Source: Chloroflexota bacterium (GTDB taxonomy: Bacteria; Chloroflexota; Anaerolineae; Caldilineales; Caldilineaceae). From it: 38,182 nucleotides of DNA. The stretch's first letter is position 1. Each line of letters starts with the position of its first letter. Location: positions 1 through 38,182 of the forward strand of contig QEUW01000043.1 of the NCBI GenBank assembly GCA_003577005.1, in the 5' to 3' direction. A model generated the notes under the pieces. It made no database searches, was not told the DNA's origin, and was given only the letters and a program-made list of their open reading frames with translations. The position numbers and the translations under genes were made by a program. Shown in pieces: positions 7,890-16,154 of this stretch.

Positions 7890-8996
7890 ATGGCTCAAGC
7901 AAAGCGTTTTGCAATTTTTCTACCAGATATGATAGGGGCTGGAGCTCAACGCGTTATGCTAAACCTAGCCAATGGCATGGCTGCGCGCAATTTCGCAATT
8001 GATCTGGTCTTAGTACAAGCAAAAGGCCCCTATTTAGAGCACGTATCTAAATCGGTGCGGATAATAGACTTAAAAGCCCCGCGCGTTTTGGCCAGCTTAC
8101 CGGCTTTGGTTCATTACCTACGTCATGAACGCCCCTGGGCAATGCTCTCTGGATTAGGTTCGGCGAACTGTGTGGCGCTCTGGGCACGACAGTTGGCAGG
8201 TAGTAATACACGTTTAGTGATTAGCGAGCATAACACACTTTCGATACACGCCGAACGCCCTCCGAACTGGCGGGCAAGACAGATGCCTAGGTTGGCTCGA
8301 TACTTTTACTCTTGGGCTGATGCTATTATTGCAGTCTCAAAGGGCGTAGCCGAAGATTTAGCGGCGGTTGCAAGGATACCACGTCAACGTATACAGGTGA
8401 TCTACAATCCGGTAATTACACCGGAGATGCGAGCAAAAGCCGCACTTCCTTTGGTACATGCCTGGTTTCAACCTGATCAACCCCCTGTAATTCTGGGGAT
8501 TGGGCGATTGACCCAACAGAAAGATTTTGCTACTCTCATTGAGGCATTTGCCCTTGTACGTAGTACTCGCAGGGTCCGGCTTGTGATCTTGGGGGACGGT
8601 GAAGAACGTCAGCGGCTAGAAGCTCTGGTTCAGCAATTGGAGATAGATCACGATGTTTGGATGCCGGGATTTGTAGAAAACCCTTACGCATTCATGACTC
8701 AGACTGACCTGTTTGTGTTATCATCCAAGTGGGAGGGCCTGCCTACCGTGTTGATTGAGGCCCTCTACTGTGGTTCCAAACTTGTGGCTACAGATTGTCC
8801 GAGTGGGCCACGCGAAATTTTGGCAAATGGGAAGTATGGCAAATTGGTACCCGTAGGCGATACCGCCGCACTGGCTCAGGCGATAGAGCACACATTGTTA
8901 AGCGAAGCCCCTAAACCTTGCAGCGAGAGTTGGTCAGCTTTTGAGCTAGAGACAGTACTCGATCAGTATCTTCAGGTACTATTGGACAGCCACTGA
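7890..8996 (+). CDS. Family 4 glycosyltransferase
   Basis: GT-B fold retaining glycosyltransferase, 368 aa from the ATG at 7890; an upstream TTG at 7875 would overlap the preceding stop and is less likely. The N-terminal Rossmann domain includes FLPDMIGAGAQRVMLNLANG (residues about 11-30). The C-terminal domain contains ILGIGRLTQQKDFATLIEAF and the nucleotide-sugar binding EX7E motif, EGLPTVLIEALYCG. These are typical of hexose or hexosamine transferases in capsule and O-antigen loci. The 3' end overlaps the polymerase gene by one base (TGATG), which implies translational coupling. Donor sugar not predictable. Confidence 0.92.
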   Translation: MAQAKRFAIFLPDMIGAGAQRVMLNLANGMAARNFAIDLVLVQAKGPYLEHVSKSVRIIDLKAPRVLASLPALVHYLRHERPWAMLSGLGSANCVALWARQLAGSNTRLVISEHNTLSIHAERPPNWRARQMPRLARYFYSWADAIIAVSKGVAEDLAAVARIPRQRIQVIYNPVITPEMRAKAALPLVHAWFQPDQPPVILGIGRLTQQKDFATLIEAFALVRSTRRVRLVILGDGEERQRLEALVQQLEIDHDVWMPGFVENPYAFMTQTDLFVLSSKWEGLPTVLIEALYCGSKLVATDCPSGPREILANGKYGKLVPVGDTAALAQAIEHTLLSEAPKPCSESWSAFELETVLDQYLQVLLDSH

Positions 8997-10237
8997 TGCG
9001 AACTTTGGTATTCCTCCTATCTCTCGTTCTGATTTTCACGATCCCCTGGGAGAATAGCATCGTCGTGGGCGATCTAGGCTCTATCTCCAGAGCGATAGGC
9101 CTGCTAGTCATGGGGGGGTGGATTTTAGCCGTCGCAGTGACAGACAAAATTCGTCAAATCCGTCCATTTCACTTGCTAGTGGCGCTTTTTGTGCTGTGGA
9201 ACGTGGCTAGTGTCTTGTGGAGCGTAGACATTGACGGGACACTAGTGCGTATTGGAACGTACTTTCAGAATGCACTTATGGTTTTAATCATCTGGGACAT
9301 TTATACTACACCAGCGACCTTAAGAGCTGGACTCCAGATCTACGTGGTTGGGGCGAGTGTATCGATTGTTGGTCTGGTGTTAAACTTCTTATCTCTTGAC
9401 TATGCAGGCTACCGCCGTTTTTCAGCCGCTAATCTCGATCCTAACGATTTGGGTATGAGATTGGTGATTGGGATAGTGATCGCCTGGTACCTTATCATTT
9501 CTACCACCAACTATCGCAGAACATGGATGCTATCTCTTTTCAATTATATTTATGTTGCTATAGGAATATTCGCTGTCATTCTTACAGCCAGCCGGACGGC
9601 ATTCGTTGGCCTGCTCCTGGCAAGCCTATATATTGTCCTCTCGTTTTCACAGTTTAAATTTATAACTCGAATCGTGTCATATTTCGCCTTGATTGGGATC
9701 CTGGTAATTTTGCTGTCTCTTGTTCCTCAATCATCCTGGGAGCGTCTAGGAGAGACCCAAGCTTCAATTTCTCAAGGAAACCTGACAGGGCGCGTTGATA
9801 TATGGACTGAAGGGTTGGTGCTCTTTGCCGAGCATCCCATTCTTGGCGTAGGCAGTGGTGCATTTCGTGCCGCGATTACGCTGAATCAGCCGCCTCACAA
9901 TGTGTTTATCTCTACTTTAACAGAAACTGGTATGATTGGATTGTTCTTGTTTGTTATGACGCTTGCTGCATCAGTTTACCAGATTCGGTTTCTCCCCAGA
10001 TTGGAAGCAAGATTGTGGCTGTTTCTCTTCCTGACTTGGGTCATAGGGGCGAGCACCTTGAATTGGGAGTACAAAAAGCACACGTGGCTGATCCTGAACC
10101 TAATTGTTGTGGCATCGGCCACAGTTACACAGGATTCTTTAATACAACGAAGTACCCAGTTTGGGAGCGTAGTCCCCCTTCCACGATGGAGTGACATCAC
10201 GAGCCGACATATTCAGCAGACAGTATCAGAAACGTGA
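8996..10237 (+). CDS. O-antigen ligase/polymerase (Wzy-like) membrane protein
   Basis: 413 aa with about ten or more hydrophobic segments and a large loop, the architecture of Wzy/WaaL proteins. The Wzy_C core is recognisable: LTASRTAFVGLLLASLY, then a soluble loop with GRVDIWTEGLVLFAEHPILG, VGSGAFRAA, and PPHNVFISTLTETGMIGLF. An earlier NLDPNDLGMRL is also typical. It would polymerise repeat units flipped by the Wzx protein encoded on the other arm. Start overlaps the stop of the GT4 gene. A polymerase role rather than ligase is inferred from locus content, since no lipid A core genes are present. Confidence 0.88.
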   Translation: MRTLVFLLSLVLIFTIPWENSIVVGDLGSISRAIGLLVMGGWILAVAVTDKIRQIRPFHLLVALFVLWNVASVLWSVDIDGTLVRIGTYFQNALMVLIIWDIYTTPATLRAGLQIYVVGASVSIVGLVLNFLSLDYAGYRRFSAANLDPNDLGMRLVIGIVIAWYLIISTTNYRRTWMLSLFNYIYVAIGIFAVILTASRTAFVGLLLASLYIVLSFSQFKFITRIVSYFALIGILVILLSLVPQSSWERLGETQASISQGNLTGRVDIWTEGLVLFAEHPILGVGSGAFRAAITLNQPPHNVFISTLTETGMIGLFLFVMTLAASVYQIRFLPRLEARLWLFLFLTWVIGASTLNWEYKKHTWLILNLIVVASATVTQDSLIQRSTQFGSVVPLPRWSDITSRHIQQTVSET

Positions 10238-10603
10238 TGGTTCCCATGATTACCACCAGTGTCCTCCCCCTAAAGCTTACCTTCACCCACGAGTCGGCGC
10301 CAGGGCGAGAAGGCGTACCCCGCGTGTGTGTTACCTAGCGAGACGCCTGGATGAACGGCTGGAACGCCGGCAGTACACGCACGGTCTCGCTCCTACACTG
10401 GTAAGCCACTGGGTGGGGCCGCTAAACCCACATCATGTGAAAGTGCCAGTTCCGCTGCCGCGCCCAGCTTTTTTCTGACTTGAGTTTTGTCAACCGCGAC
10501 GATGCCTTTCGTCCTTAGCGATCTTGGACAGCGAACGTGGACGCTGCCCAAATTGGAAAAGAATATTGACGATTGGATCCCTTTGAGAGAAAGAATCATT
10601 GTT
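10238..10603. other. Intergenic region with several inverted repeats, no clear gene
   Basis: No protein homology recognised in any frame. AGCGAGAC (10337-10344) pairs with GTCTCGCT (10384-10391). CGTGTGTGTTAC (10323-10334) is nearly complementary to GTACACGCACG (10373-10383). GTGGG (10413-10417) pairs with CCCAC (10427-10431). The first two pairings cross each other and so are probably alternatives. The DNA is GC-richer than its flanks. An in-frame open extension of the downstream GT4 gene reaches back to 10487 but has no family resemblance. Confidence 0.45.
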
Positions 10604-11734
10604 ATGAGTAGAGCCGAGCCGATTCAGCAATGTGAGGCACCAACCCTCTTGGTTGTTGGCCCCTTGCCACCTCCATTTGGAGGTACCACCGTAAGTTTTG
10701 AGGTTTTCTGTCAAGAAGTCACAGATCAACGCGCTGGCATATCTTTAGAAGTCGTAGACTCCTCACCTAAGAAGCTGAAGAAGCAACACGCAATCGTTTC
10801 CCAAGCGAATTTTTTTCAGGCTTGCCGAATTATGTGGCAGTTCTGTTGGCGTGTAAGGGCCGCAGATGTGGTGTTGATTTTCGGTTCTAATGGATTTCTG
10901 CTTGCTATGACACCTTTTCTGCTTACCCTTGCAAAGATAATGCACAAACCATGCTACATCCGTTCTTTTGGTGGCTCGTTAGATAACTTCTATTGCAACT
11001 TGAACTTGGGACTGCGCTGGGTACTACGTACGACCTTACGTCACGCAGATGGCCTGATTGTTGAAACTGAGTTACTACAAAGGTACTTCCGCGCGCTAGT
11101 AGGGGACCGGGTTCATCTAGTTCCTGGCTACCGGATTATGCCTGCAATTCATGTTGCGCGTTCGGATTGGCGCCTCCGGCCGGAGGCGCCGTTACGGTTG
11201 CTCTTTGTGGGACATGTTCGTGAAGAAAAAGGGCTGTTTGAATTGCTCAAGAGCCTGCAATTGATTAGCGCAGAGGGGAATATAACTGTCAAGTGTGACA
11301 TTTTTGGACCGATCTATGCCGCAATTGAAGAACGTTTCAATGATGAGCTTGCTCGCACTGAAAATGCTCATTATGGTGGTATTTTAAAACCGGACGACGT
11401 TGTGTCTACCATGGCACAGTATGATGCGCTCGTGTTCCCCACGTACTACCAAGGAGAGGGCCATCCAGGCGTGTTGATCGAAGCGATGATGGCCGGCATC
11501 CCGGTGATTTCCACCAACTTCCGCTCCATTCCTGAGCTAATTGAAGATGGAATCAACGGGCTGTTGGTTGATCCCAAAGACGCCGACCAACTGGCTGAAG
11601 CAATTCTGCGAATCTACCAGAATCGCTCGTTACAGCTCGAAATGGGTAGGCACAATGCAGAGAAGTCTGTACAGTATGACGCGCGCAGGGTGGTTCCACG
11701 CATGTTGCAGCTGGTAAACCTTTGTGTGGAGTAG
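10604..11734 (+). CDS. Family 4 glycosyltransferase
   Basis: 376 aa from the ATG at 10604, chosen because family similarity begins only at LLVVGPLPPPFGGTTVSFEV and GAGAGAAAG precedes the ATG. In-frame starts as far back as 10487 cannot be excluded. The C-terminal domain shows LRLLFVGHVREEKGLFELL and the EX7E motif EGHPGVLIEAMMAGIPVIST. The GPLPPPFGG opening is common in EPS GT4 enzymes. A perfect 22-bp palindrome lies within the gene at 11169-11190. Substrate unknown; part of the plus EPS arm. Confidence 0.9.
   Translation: MSRAEPIQQCEAPTLLVVGPLPPPFGGTTVSFEVFCQEVTDQRAGISLEVVDSSPKKLKKQHAIVSQANFFQACRIMWQFCWRVRAADVVLIFGSNGFLLAMTPFLLTLAKIMHKPCYIRSFGGSLDNFYCNLNLGLRWVLRTTLRHADGLIVETELLQRYFRALVGDRVHLVPGYRIMPAIHVARSDWRLRPEAPLRLLFVGHVREEKGLFELLKSLQLISAEGNITVKCDIFGPIYAAIEERFNDELARTENAHYGGILKPDDVVSTMAQYDALVFPTYYQGEGHPGVLIEAMMAGIPVISTNFRSIPELIEDGINGLLVDPKDADQLAEAILRIYQNRSLQLEMGRHNAEKSVQYDARRVVPRMLQLVNLCVE
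11169..11190. repeat. Perfect 22-bp palindrome inside a coding region
   Basis: Self-complementary sequence centred between 11179 and 11180; each half is GGCGCCTCCGG or its complement. It encodes part of a loop just before the GT4 C-terminal domain (WRLRPEAP). Confidence 0.8.
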
Positions 11735-11786
11735 ACGAATGAAAACCGTTGGTCGAACAGAGACCGTAACGTAAGGATATGCAGCA

Positions 11787-12761
11787 ATGGCTGAGAACAG
11801 AAATTTTATCTATATTGTCGGGCGCGGTCACAGTGGTAGCACCCTGCTGGCCGGCCTGCTTGGTCATGCCGACGATGTGGAAAGTGTGGGTGAATTGGTC
11901 TATCCTATGACTAAACTGTGTAGCTGTGGGCAACCGTTTGCCAGATGCGAGTTTTGGCAACAGGTCCGCGTCTATTTCGAGCAAGAATCGGGTCTTGGCT
12001 GGGAAGAGAGCATGAAGCTGATTCAGCAGCAGGCTCACATTCTCCAGTTCCCTCGCACGATGACCATGCGCAAATCTTCATCGACCGTACAAGAAATGAT
12101 CAAAATCAACCGGTCTCTGGCCGCAGCCATCGGTCATGTCGCCGGAAGAGGGCAGATTTTGGATGCATCTAAGCAACCTTCGCGCGCGCTCTTCTTGATC
12201 CGCCATCTACCGGAAACGAAGTTCATCCACATTGTCAGACAACCCGAAGAGTATTTGGCATCCTACTATTACCGGATCAAGCAGGGGGGGGTAAACTTCT
12301 TCCGGCGTGAATACCGGAGTGGTCCATTGGATATCGTCTTCCTGGCCGCCGTTGCGTTGAGTTGGACCGTAGCGAATTTGGCGGTCGAACTCATTCGTCT
12401 GCGCTACCCTGGGCGCGTGGTGCGCGTTCGTTACGAGGACCTTTGCAGAAATCCCAAAGCTGAACTCCTGCGCTTACAGTCGTTTCTTAAGCTTGATTTG
12501 AGTTCCGTAATCAAGGCTGTTGAGCAAAGAGAGACCATGCGGATCGGCCATATCGTGGGGGGCAATGCACACATGCGCTCGGGGGATGGCTTTGTCTTTG
12601 AGCCCAAGCTGGGGGTACGCCGTCCTATATCGGGAATTCACAAGATCATGGTGCAGCTCTTGTCGTGGCCATTGATGCTGCTATATAAGTACTCTCTGTT
12701 TGGTAGCACCGATGTCCTGCCATCTACTGTGGGCACGGCGGTGGACTCCAAAACCACATGA
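11787..12761 (+). CDS. Sulfotransferase family protein (second)
   Basis: 324 aa. The 5'-phosphosulfate loop is GRGHSGSTLLAGLLG (residues about 13-27). IHIVRQPEEYLASYYYRIKQ (about residues 151-170) matches the 3'-phosphate-binding Arg/Ser region. VRYEDLCRNPKAELLRLQSF near residue 215 is the conserved 'yEdL..dP...l..l..FL' element. CSCGQPFARCEFW after the first motif is a Cys pattern shared by a subgroup of these enzymes. It is only distantly like the sulfotransferase at 7130, so the two probably modify different positions or sugars. AAGGA about ten bases before the ATG supports the start. No signal peptide. Confidence 0.88.
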   Translation: MAENRNFIYIVGRGHSGSTLLAGLLGHADDVESVGELVYPMTKLCSCGQPFARCEFWQQVRVYFEQESGLGWEESMKLIQQQAHILQFPRTMTMRKSSSTVQEMIKINRSLAAAIGHVAGRGQILDASKQPSRALFLIRHLPETKFIHIVRQPEEYLASYYYRIKQGGVNFFRREYRSGPLDIVFLAAVALSWTVANLAVELIRLRYPGRVVRVRYEDLCRNPKAELLRLQSFLKLDLSSVIKAVEQRETMRIGHIVGGNAHMRSGDGFVFEPKLGVRRPISGIHKIMVQLLSWPLMLLYKYSLFGSTDVLPSTVGTAVDSKTT

Positions 12762-12829
12762 GGTTGACTCAGACCCTTCAGGTTCGCTTCAACCGATTGA
12801 TGAGCTTCGAATCTCTAAACTGCGGTTGC

Positions 12830-12884
12830 TTTGAAAACGCGAATGATGGTTGGCTGGATAAGCAAAAAATCTCGCGTTTTCAAA
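12830..12884. promoter_or_regulatory. 13-bp perfect inverted repeat upstream of the heparinase-algD pair
   Basis: TTTGAAAACGCGA (12830-12842) is the exact reverse complement of TCGCGTTTTCAAA (12872-12884). A TATATA lies at 12895-12900, then the start codon at 12964. This could be a bipartite operator, or a terminator for the preceding sulfotransferase gene, although no U-run follows. The role is inferred from position only. Confidence 0.4.
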
Positions 12885-12963
12885 CAGAGCAAAGTATATA
12901 AGGGTACCGTGGATCAAACTGGACAGGGTATTGTGCAACAAGAATGGGTTCATTAGGATCCAA

Positions 12964-14829
12964 ATGCAAAAGCTGGTCTTTCTGTTTCACTCTGTACGCT
13001 ATCTTAGACCGATTCAACTTTGGGGACGCCTGATGACAGTGATGCGACGCCAGGCGTTTGGGCGCTTGCCTTCGTATCAGCGCAAGTATCGATGTGACAA
13101 CTCAAAGATAGAGGTATACACACGACTTCATCTATCGAAAACTCTATCGCACACAGTCAGCCTGGAAGACCTCGAAGGAGGGACATTCACCTTTCTAAAC
13201 AGGCGCGTCAGCCTGGGCAATCCGGTGGATTGGTTCCCGCAACAGGAATCACAACTTTGGCGGTATAATCTTCATTATTTCGACTATGTGGAGTCGCTGG
13301 CAGCGTCTTACCACGAGACGGGAAATGTGCGACCCTATCAAATCTTTCGTCGTTTAGCGTGCGAATGGATTGATAGCTGCCCCCTTGCTACCCCGTTGGC
13401 CTGGGACCCATATCCGACTTCGCTGCGTATCAGCAACTGGATTAAGGCCTATACCTGGTTTGCGCCAGCTCTCTGTGAGGACAAACAATTTGCGACAGAG
13501 TTGCGCCAAAGTCTTTTTGTCCAGGCCCGTTTTCTCGAAGACAATCTGGAATATCATCTCCTTGGCAATCATCTGATCGAGAATGGTCGCGCCCTGCTGT
13601 TCGCCGGCCTTTTCTTCTCAGGCCCGGTGGCCAACCGTTGGCGGCGCAAAGGGGAGCAAATTCTTTGGCGCGAACTCCACGAGCAGGTTCTTGACGATGG
13701 CGGACATTATGAACGCAGTCCCATGTATCATCAGATGATGTTGAACCTGTATCAAGAAGTTGTCACCGTCCTAGAAGCTCGCGGGGATGCGCCGCCGGAG
13801 TATGTCCAGCGGAAAATAAAGGCAATGGGCGACTGGTTGCGCACACTCTTGCATCCGGACGGGGAGATCCCTTTGCTCAACGATGCGGCCCTTCGGCTTG
13901 CCGGCCCGTTGCATGATTTGCAGAGCCATCCTGGTACAGTTGAAGACGGCCTGTATGCTTTGCCAAAGAGCGGGTATTTTGTCCTGCGCGGCCAGAGGGC
14001 TGGAAATTTTTTGGTCTTCGACTGTGGCCCTTTGGGACCCGATTACCAGCCAGGGCATGGTCACTGTGATACCCTTAGCTTTGAGTTATCCCTCGCCGGC
14101 CAACGCTTTATCGTCGACTCGGGTGTCGGCAACTACTACGGCGACCTGGAGTGGCGGACTTATTACCGGAGCACACGCGCCCACAACACAGTTGTTGTAG
14201 ACGATGCCGAGCAGTCGGAGATCTGGGGGCGCTTCCGGGTGGGTCGGCGCGCCGCCCCGCTAGATGTCTGGTGGTTTGACGACAAAAAGAGATTGGCATA
14301 TGTAAGTGGGGGCCATGACGGCTATAGTCGTCTGGTAGGGAATGTATACCACCATCGCTGGCTCTGTTGGATTGATCGACGCTTTTGGTTGATCTGTGAC
14401 CGTATCACCGGCCAGGGCAGCCATCGGGTAGAAAGTCTATTACATTTTCACCCAGCAGTTCAGGTGATGCAGACGCCTCTTGCCAATGCGCAGACACCGC
14501 AGGGCACCGTCCAACGAGGAGTTGACCAGCTAACGGTTGTGCCCTGGGGTGTTCAGGATGTGGTTTCGTATCATGGGGTTGTGCATCCAATTCAGGGCTG
14601 GTATGCGCCAGAGTTTGGGTTGCAGAAGAAGAACACCGTCTGGGGGCTTCGCCGCGAGGGTGTGCTACCGCTCTGGTTAGGATATGGGCTCTGGCCCGGT
14701 CAGGCGAACGTGGCTATCCACTCTTCTTCGTACGACGAACATCATTGTACGGTTATCGTTCAGTGCGCCGAGGCCATATACAGCGTTACCTGCACCGTAG
14801 CTGAGGTCAGTGTGGAGAAGAAACCATGA
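12964..14829 (+). CDS. Heparinase II/III family protein (alginate-lyase-like)
   Basis: 621 aa from the ATG at 12964 (AGGA just upstream; an upstream TTG at 12931 would add 11 residues). Heparinase II/III-type proteins have an N-terminal alpha-helical toroid and a C-terminal beta-sandwich and cleave uronate-containing polysaccharides by beta-elimination. Here the alpha domain contains GNHLIENGRALLFAG (about 201-215) and DGGHYERSPMYHQMML (245-260), which include the conserved Asn-His and Tyr/His residues. The beta domain opens with HGHCDTLSFEL near 364-374 and DSGVGNYYGD. There is no signal peptide, so the protein may work in the cytoplasm on precursors or be exported in another way. The stop overlaps the start of the AlgD-like gene by 4 bases (ATGA). 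Confidence 0.88.
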   Translation: MQKLVFLFHSVRYLRPIQLWGRLMTVMRRQAFGRLPSYQRKYRCDNSKIEVYTRLHLSKTLSHTVSLEDLEGGTFTFLNRRVSLGNPVDWFPQQESQLWRYNLHYFDYVESLAASYHETGNVRPYQIFRRLACEWIDSCPLATPLAWDPYPTSLRISNWIKAYTWFAPALCEDKQFATELRQSLFVQARFLEDNLEYHLLGNHLIENGRALLFAGLFFSGPVANRWRRKGEQILWRELHEQVLDDGGHYERSPMYHQMMLNLYQEVVTVLEARGDAPPEYVQRKIKAMGDWLRTLLHPDGEIPLLNDAALRLAGPLHDLQSHPGTVEDGLYALPKSGYFVLRGQRAGNFLVFDCGPLGPDYQPGHGHCDTLSFELSLAGQRFIVDSGVGNYYGDLEWRTYYRSTRAHNTVVVDDAEQSEIWGRFRVGRRAAPLDVWWFDDKKRLAYVSGGHDGYSRLVGNVYHHRWLCWIDRRFWLICDRITGQGSHRVESLLHFHPAVQVMQTPLANAQTPQGTVQRGVDQLTVVPWGVQDVVSYHGVVHPIQGWYAPEFGLQKKNTVWGLRREGVLPLWLGYGLWPGQANVAIHSSSYDEHHCTVIVQCAEAIYSVTCTVAEVSVEKKP

Positions 14830-16142
14830 ATATTGCGGTACTAGGACTCGGATACGTTGGCTGCATTTCTGCGGCTTGTTTAGCACAACAGGATCATCGT
14901 GTCGTGGGCGTGGATATCAGCCCAGTCAAGGTGGACTTGATCAACCAGGGGAAGAGCCCGATCATCGAACATCAAATCGATGAAATCATCGCCGAGGTCA
15001 CCTCCACCGGGCGTCTGACAGCCACCACCGATGCTGTCGCAGCCATTGTCCACTCCGATATTTCACTGGTCTGTGTTGGCACCCCCAGCCAGGCCAATGG
15101 CAGTCTGGACCTTCAATACGTGCGCAATGTAGCACGCGAGATAGGGCGTGCACTGCGTCATCGGGAAGGCTATCATGTTGTCGCCGTTCGCAGTACTATG
15201 TTACCCGGCAGTGTGGAGTCTACTGTCATACCGCTGATCGAGGAGGAAGCGGCTAAGCGTGCTGGGCAGGATTTTGGCGTCTGTATCAATCCAGAATTCT
15301 TGCGTGAGGGTTCTGCGGTGAAAGATTACTACCACCCGGCCTTTACGCTCATTGGAGCTACGGACCAGCGCAGCGGCGACGTGATTGCAGCGCTCTATAA
15401 AGCAGTCAACGCTCCTATTCTGCGCACGGATATTCGTACGGCTGAAATGGTTAAGTACACCAGCAACGCCTTTCATGCACTCAAGGTCAGCTTTGCCAAC
15501 GAGATTGGGGTGTTGTGTAAGGCGTTGCAGATCGATAGCCACGCTGTGATGGACATTTTTACCCAAGATACGCAGCTCAACATCTCAGCCAAATATCTAC
15601 GACCAGGTTTTGCCTTTGGTGGTTCTTGTCTGCCAAAAGATGTCCGAGCCTTGGAATACTGTGCCCGCTCGCTTGACCTGGAACTTCCGGTGTTGCGTGC
15701 GATTCTGGCAAGCAACGAGCAGCACATCGACCACGCCTTCCGTCTGATCCAAGCGTACGGACGTAAGAAGGTGGGCATATTAGGCTTGAGCTTCAAGGCC
15801 GGCACCGATGATCTACGTGAAAGTCCAATGGTCGCGCTGGCAGAGAAGCTGTTGGGCAAGGGATATGACCTGCGGATCTATGACAACAACGTGTCCATGT
15901 CTCGTATTATTGGCGCCAACAAACGCTATATCGAGCAGGTGATTCCCCACATTTCGACGCTGTTGGTGGCCGACCTCCAGCAGGTTCTGAATCACGCTGA
16001 TATCCTGGTGCTTGGGAACAATACAGCAGAGTTTCGCAGCGCGCTGGCTCTGGTCAATGACGGCAAACAGGTGATCGACCTGGTGCGGCTCGAAAAAGAG
16101 ATCGCTCACCTCAACGGCAACTATCAAGGCATCTGCTGGTAG
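14826..16142 (+). CDS. algD: GDP-mannose 6-dehydrogenase-like nucleotide-sugar dehydrogenase
   Basis: 438 aa. NAD-dependent four-electron oxidation of a nucleotide sugar to a uronate. The Rossmann motif is GLGYVG (residues 7-12), and the catalytic cysteine lies in FAFGGSCLPKDVRALEYC at residue 268. Similarity to Pseudomonas AlgD runs end to end in features I can recall: INQGKSP, NPEFLREG, GLSFKAGTDDLRESP, and the C-terminal GICW. This favours GDP-mannose over UDP-glucose as substrate, giving GDP-mannuronate, but biochemical specificity is inferred. Translation is coupled to the heparinase-like gene by a 4-bp overlap. The next GT gene begins 12 bases after the stop, so the three form one operon. 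Confidence 0.9.
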   Translation: MNIAVLGLGYVGCISAACLAQQDHRVVGVDISPVKVDLINQGKSPIIEHQIDEIIAEVTSTGRLTATTDAVAAIVHSDISLVCVGTPSQANGSLDLQYVRNVAREIGRALRHREGYHVVAVRSTMLPGSVESTVIPLIEEEAAKRAGQDFGVCINPEFLREGSAVKDYYHPAFTLIGATDQRSGDVIAALYKAVNAPILRTDIRTAEMVKYTSNAFHALKVSFANEIGVLCKALQIDSHAVMDIFTQDTQLNISAKYLRPGFAFGGSCLPKDVRALEYCARSLDLELPVLRAILASNEQHIDHAFRLIQAYGRKKVGILGLSFKAGTDDLRESPMVALAEKLLGKGYDLRIYDNNVSMSRIIGANKRYIEQVIPHISTLLVADLQQVLNHADILVLGNNTAEFRSALALVNDGKQVIDLVRLEKEIAHLNGNYQGICW

Positions 16143-16146
16143 GAAG
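16141..16146 (+). promoter_or_regulatory. Ribosome binding site for a TTG start
   Basis: AGGAAG overlaps the algD stop codon and lies 8 bases before the TTG at 16155. It supports that non-ATG start. Confidence 0.6.
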
Positions 16147-16154
16147 AACAAACA

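Noticed and set aside
14826..16142. UDP-glucose 6-dehydrogenase as the product
   Set aside because: End-to-end pattern, the Cys position and the GICW C-terminus fit AlgD-type GDP-mannose dehydrogenase better; specificity still needs proof.
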